A stretch of DNA of 64,000 bases, taken from positions 37,341 to 101,340 of the IMG/VR virus record IMGVR_UViG_3300027573_000021, one strand, 5' to 3'. The position numbers and the translations under genes were made by a program. This DNA is from a virus. Positions 50,348-58,274 of this stretch are shown one piece after another (the stretch's first letter is position 1; each line of letters opens with the position of its first letter). The notes under the pieces were generated by a model. It saw only the letters and a program-made list of their open reading frames with translations. It made no database searches and was not told the DNA's origin.

Positions 50348-51511
50348 ATGCCAGCAACCTTCAAGATATTCTTCGGTAATATTCCTCCTGTTGCTGGTGG
50401 CACTACTTATAATGAAGCCATTACTGAAGCTCTTGCCCTCAGTGATTCTCCTTCCACTACTATTATCATTGCTACTCTCACTATCACTGAAGCATTAGCT
50501 CTTACTGATATCTCTTCAGTCACCATCACTATCATTACCAATGTCATTACAGAAACCATTGCGCTTACTGATGCTCCTGCTGCCCCTGTTGGTGGCAGTA
50601 CATATAATGTATCTGTGTCTGAAGTTCTGTCTCTTGCTGATTCTCCTTCTGCCACTATCATTTTTGTCACTGTATCTGTTAGTGAAGCTATGGCTCTTAG
50701 TGATACTCCTTCTGTTACCATCACTATTGCCACTGTTTCAATTACTGAAGCTCTCTCCCTGACTGATGCTATTACTCCTACACAGGTAATGTCTTCATCT
50801 GTTCTTGAGGCTATGGCCCTCATTGATGAAATAGTTGGACTCACTGGAAGTGTACCTGCCATAATAGATGAGACCATGACTCTGGCTGATCTTCTCAGCT
50901 CATCTCTTATCACTTCAGCCTCAATTACAGAAGCACTTGCTCTGGCAGATGCTCCCTTCAGTTCTCTCATTAGTAACAGAGCTATCAATGAAGCTCTCTC
51001 CCTATCAGATGCTCCATCAGCTTCAGGAGCATTCTCAGCCATTATATCAGAGCTGATGGGTCTCACTGATACTATCATTTCCACTAATGTTTACTTAGTC
51101 AATATCACTGAACCTCTGACTCTCAATGATAGCTATCTCTCTTCTTCTGCTTACCTGATGGTGATAGCTGAGACTATGACCCTTGCTACTCAGCAAACCA
51201 GCAGGATGACTTACTTAGCTCCTCTTGCAGAAGCTCTTACTCTTAGTGATAGTCCTTCTTCTTCTATGTCATTTCTCAGTACTATCATTGAAGCTCTTAC
51301 ACTCTCAGATCTGATATCCTCCCAGTCTGCTATCATTGCTTCCATTAATGAAGCCCTCGCCTTAACCACTACCCAATCAGGTACAGGTTCATACACTATT
51401 GTTTTGCTTGAAGCCATGAATCTTCAGGATTACTCCAGTCCACCAGCTAAGATGAAATTCTGGAATGGAGTAGCGTGGCAGGATATTGATGTTTTGGTTG
51501 TAAAGACCTAA
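50348..51511 (+). CDS. Tandem-repeat fibre protein
   Basis: About 17 imperfect repeats of 20-22 residues fill residues 10-365. The core is ITEALALTDxxS, with positions alternating Glu, Leu and Asp. The protein ends in a different, compact domain (KFWNGVAWQDIDVLVV). The regular period suggests a beta-solenoid or triple-stranded fibre shaft. Such repeats are prone to length change by recombination. Similar proteins occur as shafts in Bacteroidetes phages. The adhesin function is inferred. Confidence 0.65.
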   Translation: MPATFKIFFGNIPPVAGGTTYNEAITEALALSDSPSTTIIIATLTITEALALTDISSVTITIITNVITETIALTDAPAAPVGGSTYNVSVSEVLSLADSPSATIIFVTVSVSEAMALSDTPSVTITIATVSITEALSLTDAITPTQVMSSSVLEAMALIDEIVGLTGSVPAIIDETMTLADLLSSSLITSASITEALALADAPFSSLISNRAINEALSLSDAPSASGAFSAIISELMGLTDTIISTNVYLVNITEPLTLNDSYLSSSAYLMVIAETMTLATQQTSRMTYLAPLAEALTLSDSPSSSMSFLSTIIEALTLSDLISSQSAIIASINEALALTTTQSGTGSYTIVLLEAMNLQDYSSPPAKMKFWNGVAWQDIDVLVVKT

Positions 51512-51616
51512 TGAGCTATCTTTAATATGCACTTGGGTAGTGTGTACCCCAGGTTGTAGAAACTTTTGCATATTTTTTTTGTTTTTTGTATTACGGCTTT
51601 GTCTTTGATTGAAATG

Positions 51617-51644
51617 AAAACCCTGTTATTCCTAATAGGGTTTT
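51617..51644 (+). terminator. Intrinsic terminator after the fibre genes
   Basis: AAAACCCTGTTA (51617-51628) pairs with TAATAGGGTTTT (51633-51644) with one mismatch and is followed by a T-run. It separates the fibre genes from the next plus genes. Confidence 0.8.
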
Positions 51645-51717
51645 TTTATGGTACATAAATTGATTTCTTCACAGTACCATCCTTTTCACTTAAGAAACGT
51701 CATCAAATGAAACCAAC

Positions 51718-51897
51718 ATGAGTATAATCCTATTGTTTCTGATTGTGGTATTATTCGCTGTTTTGTTCTGGGCCAATAATACTTATGTAACCCCCGGAAT
51801 CCCAAGAATAGCAATCAATATCCTGTTGATCATTATAGGGATATTATACCTGCTTCATATCATGGGAGTGAATACAGGGGTGAACTTCAAGACTTAG
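51718..51897 (+). CDS. Small two-span membrane protein
   Basis: The 59-residue ORF (MSIILLFLIVV start) has two hydrophobic helices (2-18 and 31-49) joined by a polar turn with TYVTPGIPR. This shape resembles small phage membrane proteins of the Thivi_2564 type or holins. It is flanked by terminators, so it is a separate unit. A holin role is only possible. Confidence 0.55.
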   Translation: MSIILLFLIVVLFAVLFWANNTYVTPGIPRIAINILLIIIGILYLLHIMGVNTGVNFKT

Positions 51898-51933
51898 GCA
51901 TAGTAACTTTTTCTTTTGTACCCATCTCCTAAT

Positions 51934-51964
51934 AATCCCTGATAAAGAGTCATTATCAGGGATT
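51934..51964 (+). terminator. Perfect 12-bp hairpin
   Basis: AATCCCTGATAA (51934-51945) pairs perfectly with TTATCAGGGATT (51953-51964). The T-run is weak. It ends the small membrane-protein unit. Confidence 0.65.
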
Positions 51965-52008
51965 CCTATTATAAATCTGACAATACATAAATTTATTTGG
52001 AAATTACA

Positions 52009-52060
52009 TTTTAGTATGTAATTTTGCATCAGACTTAAGTAAGATTTTTACATACTAAAA
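52009..52060. promoter_or_regulatory. Inverted repeat, candidate operator
   Basis: TTTTAGTATGTA (52009-52020) and TACATACTAAAA (52049-52060) form a perfect 12-bp inverted repeat with 28 bases between. It lies just before the leader of the next plus operon, as an operator pair or a cruciform would. Confidence 0.5.
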
Positions 52061-52099
52061 TTAAAACTATGAGTATGTTTAAGTTGGATGAGGTGAGTT

Positions 52100-52152
52100 T
52101 CAGCACTTAGCAATGAGACTAAGCAAAGAAGTTACAAGTGCTTAAGTGCTGA
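52100..52152 (+). promoter_or_regulatory. Structured 5' leader
   Basis: TCAGCACTTA (52100-52109) pairs perfectly with TAAGTGCTGA (52143-52152). An alternative CTTAG/CTAAG hairpin overlaps it, so two mutually exclusive folds exist. A 13-codon ORF (52069-52110, MSMFKLDEV start) ends in the first arm. The layout is that of an attenuator or leader-peptide control upstream of the 52199 gene. Confidence 0.45.
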
Positions 52153-52198
52153 TATTCCCCCAAACTCTTCCCCTCTCGACATTAAAGTAACACACATT

Positions 52199-52420
52199 AT
52201 GCCTATTGAGACAGAACTTACAGGGGAGCAAGCAGTAGAAATAACCAATAGGATTGGAATTAGCAGGATGGTCTTCGATAACCAGTCCTGCTTTTGTTTT
52301 CTAAAGGATGGATCAGCTATTGAATTCACCATTGACCTTGACCTGTCCTTATCCAAACATGAATTCAGATTTTTTCATAAGGTCTTCTTACCACTAGACA
52401 ATAAGCCAGTAATGCCATGA
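52199..52420 (+). CDS. Small unknown protein
   Basis: The 73-residue product has a helical start and strand-rich end. It follows the structured leader and overlaps the next gene by four bases. Not recognised. Confidence 0.6.
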   Translation: MPIETELTGEQAVEITNRIGISRMVFDNQSCFCFLKDGSAIEFTIDLDLSLSKHEFRFFHKVFLPLDNKPVMP

Positions 52421-52701
52421 TGCCAAAAGGATTGAATATTCCCATCTTCCATGATAATGAGATTACTATGTCCATGACTGCCAACCATGAGGGATACTCT
52501 TTACAGATGTGTGATGTCAGGGAGCTGATGTTCTACCAGATAGATGCAGTGGGAATATTCGTTGACATCAATGATGGGAACAGGGACTATGGGGAGATAT
52601 ACAGCAGTGGTAAGAAGTTCATCAGTATTATGCCACAGCACCAGCTAATCAACAGGATAGAGAAACATCTCAAGGCACTCATTCCCCTCACCTTATCCTA
52701 G
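52417..52701 (+). CDS. Small unknown protein
   Basis: The 94-residue product is beta-rich, with an acidic NDGNRDYGE turn in its middle. ATGA overlap with the preceding gene. Unknown. Confidence 0.6.
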   Translation: MMPKGLNIPIFHDNEITMSMTANHEGYSLQMCDVRELMFYQIDAVGIFVDINDGNRDYGEIYSSGKKFISIMPQHQLINRIEKHLKALIPLTLS

Positions 52702-52719
52702 ACCAATCATATACTACCA

Positions 52720-53109
52720 ATGGATCAATACATTAGAAAAACATTAAGACTCTCTACTGACAAATACTATGAGATTCATCTCAATCTTATTAATTGTATT
52801 CTCCCCATTAAGATGACCCCAAGGGAGATAGAGGTCATTGCTGCTTTCATGGCTCTGGAAGGAGACATAGCCACTTACAGGTTTGGGCCTTCAGCCAGGA
52901 AAATTGTAATGGCTAAACTTCATCTTTCTCCGGCAGGATTATCTAACTTTATGAAGTTCTTATTTGACAAAGGAGTGTTGGAAAGGCAAGGGGATATGAT
53001 AAAAATATACCCCTTGCTTATTCCTAATGTAGATGAACAGAAATATCTGTTTAAATTAGTGAATCTCAGTACTATCACTGTCTCACAAAACAATAATAAC
53101 CATGAGTAA
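52720..53109 (+). CDS. Winged-helix-type DNA-binding protein
   Basis: Residues 30-95 contain KMTPREIEVIAAFMALEGD then ARKIVMAKLHLSPAGLSNFMKFLFDKGVLER, a helix-turn-helix and wing arrangement of the MarR/winged-helix kind. A late EQKYLFKLV follows. Proteins of this type recur beside structural genes in Bacteroidetes phages. It could regulate late genes or be a virion DNA-binding protein. It overlaps the next gene by eight bases. Confidence 0.6.
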   Translation: MDQYIRKTLRLSTDKYYEIHLNLINCILPIKMTPREIEVIAAFMALEGDIATYRFGPSARKIVMAKLHLSPAGLSNFMKFLFDKGVLERQGDMIKIYPLLIPNVDEQKYLFKLVNLSTITVSQNNNNHE

Positions 53110-53338
53110 GACACAGTTAAATGACACACAGCATAATCCCGTAGACATCACTCATCCAAGACCCATGAAGCCTCATGAATATTATAACCTGCATGTAAGA
53201 CAGGAAGGACAACCAGTTATTACTGAAGCTGAGTTTAATGCCGGCCTCCATAAAGAGGCTGCTTTTGTTGAGGGATTGGATAAGATAGAAGCTGATTTCA
53301 ATAAGGCTATGGAAATCCTCACCAAAAAATACAGGTAA
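53102..53338 (+). CDS. Small unknown protein
   Basis: The 78-residue product has a polar disordered start and a helical second half. It is translated from an ATG inside the preceding gene's last codons. Unknown. Confidence 0.55.
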   Translation: MSKTQLNDTQHNPVDITHPRPMKPHEYYNLHVRQEGQPVITEAEFNAGLHKEAAFVEGLDKIEADFNKAMEILTKKYR

Positions 53339-53339
53339 T

Positions 53340-53702
53340 ATGCCCATCTTAACACAGGATCAGGCTATTGAACAGTACTATGAATCAGTAAAAGATCAGT
53401 ACCCTGACATGGACTTTCTCACCTTCTCTGACATTTGCAGAACTCCTTCAGAGTTTATTAAACACTGCATAAGACAGGATAATATTCCTATCATTCATGT
53501 CAAGTACCTTGGTAAGATAAGGACTTACAGGACAAGGCTTAAAAGGATCATATACATATATACAAAAAGGGTAGCACTCAATAAGGATACTCCGGAAATA
53601 AGACAGGCTTACATAGATACTATTGATTATTTACGCAGGTACATGAAACACCTTGATGAGTATGACAAAAAAGAGATTAACGAAGAGCAGGAATCTGGTT
53701 GA
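53340..53702 (+). CDS. Small basic unknown protein
   Basis: The 120-residue product is basic and helical with an acidic end. It begins two bases after the preceding stop. Not recognised. Confidence 0.55.
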   Translation: MPILTQDQAIEQYYESVKDQYPDMDFLTFSDICRTPSEFIKHCIRQDNIPIIHVKYLGKIRTYRTRLKRIIYIYTKRVALNKDTPEIRQAYIDTIDYLRRYMKHLDEYDKKEINEEQESG

Positions 53703-54072
53703 CATCTGGCATTACTTCCTTGGTTACTATAGATACTGGATATTCTATAATAATAAACTCAGGTGGATGATGAGAAATCACATACATGAGCAGATACAGT
53801 ACAGGATAAGATGGATGGATGTTGATTGCTATTCTGAAGGTTCCTGTAAGTTATGTGGCTGTGCTACCACAGCTTTACAGATGGCAAACAAATCCTGTGA
53901 TAAACCCTGTTATCCTCCTATGATGAATGCTGACCAGTGGAGAAGATTCAGTGTCAATCAGTCAGTGGTGTGCATCAATGAACAGTGTTGGGAGCAGGAA
54001 TATCAGCAGTTTGGAAAACCTAAATTATTAAACGATAAATCTAAGGTGCATGTTACTGAGAAATTCTATTGA
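53656..54072 (+). CDS. Cys-rich zinc-binding protein
   Basis: The sequence CKLCGC near residue 65 and CDKPCYPPMMN, then CINEQCW, gives six or more cysteines arranged as a structural zinc knot. The 138-residue protein overlaps the previous gene by 47 bases and the next by 23. It precedes a DUF1573-like gene. Small CxxCGC proteins next to the packaging genes appear in other Bacteroidetes phages. Function unknown. Confidence 0.6.
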   Translation: MSMTKKRLTKSRNLVDIWHYFLGYYRYWIFYNNKLRWMMRNHIHEQIQYRIRWMDVDCYSEGSCKLCGCATTALQMANKSCDKPCYPPMMNADQWRRFSVNQSVVCINEQCWEQEYQQFGKPKLLNDKSKVHVTEKFY

Positions 54073-54352
54073 TCTTGGCCATGTAAGAGCAGGGCAGACT
54101 ATCCATGTGAAATTTCCCTATGACTACATGGGTGAAATCCTTGATGTAAAGAGCACCTGTGATTGTGCCACTGTTTACAATGATACAGCCAGTCATGAAA
54201 TTGTTATCACTTACAAGCCCAACTCTGTACCCAAGCAGTTAATGGTTCAGGGCTGGTACAAGGCTAATAAGACTGTCACTATCCAGTACACTTCTCAGGA
54301 TGGAACAACAGTGACAGAGGAACTGAAGTTCACAGCAAGGGTAGGAAGATAA
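54050..54352 (+). CDS. DUF1573-like Ig-type protein
   Basis: The 100-residue product has a strand-rich Ig-like pattern with KSTCDCATV, the sCxC segment common to DUF1573 proteins. It could be a virion protein or a periplasmic factor; no signal peptide is evident. It overlaps the preceding Cys-rich gene by 23 bases, suggesting a functional pair. Confidence 0.6.
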   Translation: MLLRNSIDLGHVRAGQTIHVKFPYDYMGEILDVKSTCDCATVYNDTASHEIVITYKPNSVPKQLMVQGWYKANKTVTIQYTSQDGTTVTEELKFTARVGR

Positions 54353-54362
54353 ACATATACAC

Positions 54363-54914
54363 ATGAAAATACTCAGGATCATTAAGTCTTTGTTCAGGGC
54401 AGCAGCTCCCATTAACACCCTCACTACCACTACCAAGGAACCTGAGCTGGAAACTCTGCAGGCCAAAGTGATGGAGACTAACTTCTTTATCAGGAAGAAC
54501 AACTTAGTTGAGGAGTTTGCTTACATTCCTACTCCTGTCTACTCTGCTAACTTTGAGAACCCACAGATCATAGGATGGTTACAGGCTGATGGAAGCATTA
54601 TTAATAACCAGCCCTTACTTGGTTCACTTATAAAAGAGGAGTACAAGGGATATATGCTTATGGCTGATACAATCAGTGAGATGAAAATGCAGAAGCTCTA
54701 TGTTGATTATGGTGATACAGATGGTCTTCTCACTATTGAAAAGTATCATGAAGAACAGAAGTTCAAGGAAGCCACTCATGAAGAGTTATTGGCAGATGAT
54801 GTGGATTTGCTTGAGAATAAGATGCTGCCACCAGCCCAACCTAACACTACTGTACCTTATACAGATGGATTAGATAACACAATTAAACAGACTACAGGAT
54901 GCTTTGGGAAATAG
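54363..54914 (+). CDS. Unknown structural-operon protein
   Basis: The 183-residue product is mixed alpha/beta with an acidic linker and a disordered Pro/Thr-rich tail. It overlaps the next gene by 16 bases. Its place before the packaging genes suggests a virion or assembly role, without further support. Confidence 0.6.
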   Translation: MKILRIIKSLFRAAAPINTLTTTTKEPELETLQAKVMETNFFIRKNNLVEEFAYIPTPVYSANFENPQIIGWLQADGSIINNQPLLGSLIKEEYKGYMLMADTISEMKMQKLYVDYGDTDGLLTIEKYHEEQKFKEATHEELLADDVDLLENKMLPPAQPNTTVPYTDGLDNTIKQTTGCFGK

Positions 54915-55447
54915 TTAATGGAGTGCTCATAGTCAGTGAACATGCTCTGATGATAGAACCCTTCTCTTCCATTTGGGAAGCTGATAAGAGTGAAGGTCAT
55001 TCAAGGGCAAGGCAGTTATTCAAATATGTGGAACTGGTATGCTCACCTAAGAAATCCAATCCTTACTTTGGATATAGTGAAGAGGACAGGCCAGCTAAAG
55101 TAAAGAAGGAGGTTTATAAAGACGAACACTATCCTGATACTGACTTCATGATCCAGTGCATTGATAAGTACAAGGAGTTGCTGGATGACTACTCTCCTTC
55201 CTATGGCTTACTTACCTCTGGTCTTGTAGCCTCTGAGAAACTGAAGAACTATTTCAATACCTTTAACTTCAGTGAGAGAACAAGGACAGGAATGATGATC
55301 ATCAAGCCTAAAGAAGTGGCAGCAGCTCTGAAAGAACTGCCTGATGTGGCTAAAGGAGTGGAAATAGCAAGAAGTAAGGTCAACTTTGAACTGGTGGAAG
55401 AGTCAAGGACTCGTAACTCAAGGAAGATAGGTCAGTATGAGAGATAA
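54899..55447 (+). CDS. Unknown packaging-region protein
   Basis: The 182-residue product is helical and charged, with a KKxNPYFGYSEEDRPAK stretch and a basic C terminus. It lies just upstream of the tRNA and terminase. Not recognised, but size and place match genes found before terminase in crAss-like phages. Confidence 0.6.
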   Translation: MLWEIVNGVLIVSEHALMIEPFSSIWEADKSEGHSRARQLFKYVELVCSPKKSNPYFGYSEEDRPAKVKKEVYKDEHYPDTDFMIQCIDKYKELLDDYSPSYGLLTSGLVASEKLKNYFNTFNFSERTRTGMMIIKPKEVAAALKELPDVAKGVEIARSKVNFELVEESRTRNSRKIGQYER

Positions 55448-55458
55448 TCACCTAACAT

Positions 55459-55533
55459 GTCCAGTTGGCTGAGGGGCTAAAGCACAGGTCTGCAAAACCT
55501 GGGACACTGGTTCAAATCCAGTACTGGACTCCA
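55459..55533 (+). tRNA. tRNA-Cys (GCA)
   Basis: A full cloverleaf is visible. The acceptor stem GTCCAGT/ACTGGAC is perfect, the anticodon stem CAGGT/ACCTG encloses CTGCAAA with anticodon GCA, the T arm ACTGG/CCAGT has loop TTCAAAT, and the gene encodes its own 3' CCA. It lies inside the virion operon between 54899-55447 and 55551-55955, so it would be cut from a late transcript. Confidence 0.92.
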
Positions 55534-55550
55534 ACCTAAAAACATATACT

Positions 55551-55955
55551 ATGTCACACACAGAAGAACTAACAGATGAAGGCAGGCAAATGTGGGAGAA
55601 CATTGCCAATTATGAAAAGTTGATAAGCAGTAAGTATGTCACTCCTTCTGAGAAGAAGGTAAGGACTAAATTAAACATCTTTGAGATACAGCTTCTCTTC
55701 ATGAGAGATGAGATCAGGAGGATGATCATTAACTCAACAAGAGTGGTAAGGGACTGTGATGATATCATCAGCACCTACACCTCAAAGGAAGAGTACATAA
55801 GCAGTGATGCTAAAGTAGCAAAACAGATCCACCTCAATCTCATAGTAAGGCTTAACAGGCTGCTTGAGTATGAGAGTGTCTTTGATGAACATATTGAATT
55901 GACACCAGACAGAGAAATTAATACTTTATTTTATGACAGCTTTAAAAACAGGTAG
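55551..55955 (+). CDS. Small helical protein, candidate small terminase subunit
   Basis: The 134-residue product is almost fully helical and charged, of the right size and position for a small terminase, three bases before the large subunit. No HTH is evident. The TAG stop is followed directly by the GTG of the next gene. Confidence 0.45.
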   Translation: MSHTEELTDEGRQMWENIANYEKLISSKYVTPSEKKVRTKLNIFEIQLLFMRDEIRRMIINSTRVVRDCDDIISTYTSKEEYISSDAKVAKQIHLNLIVRLNRLLEYESVFDEHIELTPDREINTLFYDSFKNR

Positions 55956-55958
55956 CCA

Positions 55959-58274
55959 GTGAGCACAAGGTTTATAACCAATCAGGTCAGGAATGAACAG
56001 GGAGTATGGTTAAACACACAGGTATTCAGGGAGGAGGCCATTGGCTTCAGGAAGAATGGATACTATTGTACTGACCCTGAAGGCTCACACCAGTACACAG
56101 AGTACTGGGATACTATGCTGGACAGGTGCATCAATGGATACAGTAGTGGTGGGGTGAAGATAACACAACACCACTATTTTTATTTGAACTTCACACAGAT
56201 CAAGATAGCAGAGGAGAAGGGAGGTAAGATAGCAATCAAGGAGGTGAAAGCTCCTGATTTCTGGGATGGGGACTTTGCATTTTTCTGGGCCATTGAGATA
56301 GCAAAAAATGGCCTGTTCACTGATGAGGCTTTAGCTCCTTCCACTAAGGAACAGAGAGCTGAGTACTGGAGACTTGAAGCTGAGAGGGTGAGAATTAGTA
56401 ATGCTCTTGAAATAAATGATACAACCAATTTCCAGTATGTTGACCCTGATGGTGTACTTAAAAAGAACTCTGATCTCAGAACTATCCTTGAGGAGAAAGT
56501 TCTTAAAAGTCTTGCTCTTCCTTTTACCATTGAAGTTGATTGGAGGGATGGAGGACATCACATTATCATTGGTAAATCCCGTAGAAAAGGTTACTCATAT
56601 AAAAACGGAGCTATCTGTGCCAATGTCTACAACACTATTCGCAAGTCTCAGACTATCATTGGGGCTTTTGACAAGAAATATCTCTACCCTGCTGGTACAA
56701 TGGGTATGGCTTCTGAATATCTATCCTTCCTCAATGACAAAACAGCTTGGGGAAAGGCAAGGGAATATGTTGATAAGGCAGAACATAAGAGGGCCTCCTT
56801 CAGGGAAATGAATGCACAGGGTATGCCAGTGGAAGCAGGCTATATGTCAGAGATAATGGCAATAACATTTGCAGATAATCCTGAAGCAGCCAGAGGTAAA
56901 GACCCCAAGGTAGTTCTGTTTGAAGAGTCAGGAGCTTTCCCTAATCTTAAGGAGAGCTTCAGGAAAACCTCACCAAGCCTGTCAGCAGGTAAATATATTA
57001 CAGGACAGATCATCATCTTTGGTACAGGTGGTGATATGGAATCTGGCACTGCTGACTATGCAGATATGTTCTATCATCCCAAGGAAGATAACCTCATGCC
57101 ATTTGTCAATGTATGGGATGAGGATGCAGAGAATTCCTGTTGTGGCTTCTTCCATCCTGTTACATGGAACATGGAAGGCTACTATGATGAACAGGGAAAC
57201 AGTGATATCATAGGAGCAACCAAGGAAGAGAAAACAGTAAGAGCAAAGATCATTGCCAATGCATCTGACTCTGGCTCTATCCAGCAAAGAGTACAGGAGC
57301 ATCCTTTCAATCCAATGGAGGCATTCTTAATGGTCTCCATGAATGACTTCCCTGTAATTGAACTGCGTAATCAATACAACAGGGTGATGAGAGAGAACCT
57401 GCATCTCAAATATGGGCAGGCATGCTTTCTTGAAAGAAGGGAAGTCAATCAACCAGATACCTATACAGATGATGGACATAAAATCCCCGGTAAGAAATAC
57501 ATCATCAAGGCAACACCTGATCTGGATGGATACCTGCAGCCACTCTGGGATTACAAACCAAAGACCAAAGACCTTAAAGGCTCTGTTGTCATCTATGAAT
57601 ACCCAATTCCCAATGCCCCTCGTGGTCTCTACAAGATGGGCTTTGACCCTTACAGACAGGATCAGTCAACCTCTGTCCTCCCTTCTTTAGGCAGCATCTA
57701 TGTTTACAAAGCAAATCATAAGTTCAGTTATAGCTCCAACAGGATAGTAGCACAGTACATAGGCAGACCTTATGATCCTGATGATGTGAACAGGATATGT
57801 GAAATGTTAGCAGAGCTTTATGGAGCAGAGATCATGCATGAGAATGAGGTCACTCATGTTAAAAAATACTTTGAACGTAGAAAAAAGTTACATTTGCTTG
57901 CTGCTCAGCCTGATGGTGTTATCTCTAAAGCTATCAACAATTCCAAGGTAGCAAGAGTCTATGGTGTTCACATGGCAGAGAAACTTAAAGATGCAGGAGA
58001 GAAATACATTAAGCAGTGGTTATTAGATATACGTGATTATGACGAAAATGGATATGCAGTTCTTAACCTTGAAACTATTTATGATCCTGCATTGCTTGAA
58101 GAGTTGATCTTCTACAACAGACAAGGTAACTTTGATAGGGTGATGTCCTTCATGATGGTCATGTTCCAGATAGCAGAAGAAGAAGAGAACAAGGTACATG
58201 GTGAGAATAATGGCTCATCCAATGCCAGTGACTTACTTGAAATGATGAAGAAACAATTTAAACATTCAGCCTGA
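55959..58274 (+). CDS. terL: Terminase large subunit
   Basis: The start is a GTG at 55959, just after the preceding TAG. The ATPase domain has a Walker A variant (IIIGKSRRKGYSY, about 203-215) and Walker B VVLFEESGA (317-325), followed by IIFGTGGDME, the coupling motif. The RNase H-like nuclease begins near residue 556 with GFDPYRQDQS as the first Asp. At 771 residues it is the long crAss-like type. It drives DNA packaging into the procapsid through the portal gene directly downstream (a one-base overlap). Confidence 0.88.
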   Translation: MSTRFITNQVRNEQGVWLNTQVFREEAIGFRKNGYYCTDPEGSHQYTEYWDTMLDRCINGYSSGGVKITQHHYFYLNFTQIKIAEEKGGKIAIKEVKAPDFWDGDFAFFWAIEIAKNGLFTDEALAPSTKEQRAEYWRLEAERVRISNALEINDTTNFQYVDPDGVLKKNSDLRTILEEKVLKSLALPFTIEVDWRDGGHHIIIGKSRRKGYSYKNGAICANVYNTIRKSQTIIGAFDKKYLYPAGTMGMASEYLSFLNDKTAWGKAREYVDKAEHKRASFREMNAQGMPVEAGYMSEIMAITFADNPEAARGKDPKVVLFEESGAFPNLKESFRKTSPSLSAGKYITGQIIIFGTGGDMESGTADYADMFYHPKEDNLMPFVNVWDEDAENSCCGFFHPVTWNMEGYYDEQGNSDIIGATKEEKTVRAKIIANASDSGSIQQRVQEHPFNPMEAFLMVSMNDFPVIELRNQYNRVMRENLHLKYGQACFLERREVNQPDTYTDDGHKIPGKKYIIKATPDLDGYLQPLWDYKPKTKDLKGSVVIYEYPIPNAPRGLYKMGFDPYRQDQSTSVLPSLGSIYVYKANHKFSYSSNRIVAQYIGRPYDPDDVNRICEMLAELYGAEIMHENEVTHVKKYFERRKKLHLLAAQPDGVISKAINNSKVARVYGVHMAEKLKDAGEKYIKQWLLDIRDYDENGYAVLNLETIYDPALLEELIFYNRQGNFDRVMSFMMVMFQIAEEEENKVHGENNGSSNASDLLEMMKKQFKHSA

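Noticed and set aside
50407-51084. 225-codon minus-strand ORF
   Set aside because: It is a mirror of the repeat gene and arises from its periodic codon pattern.
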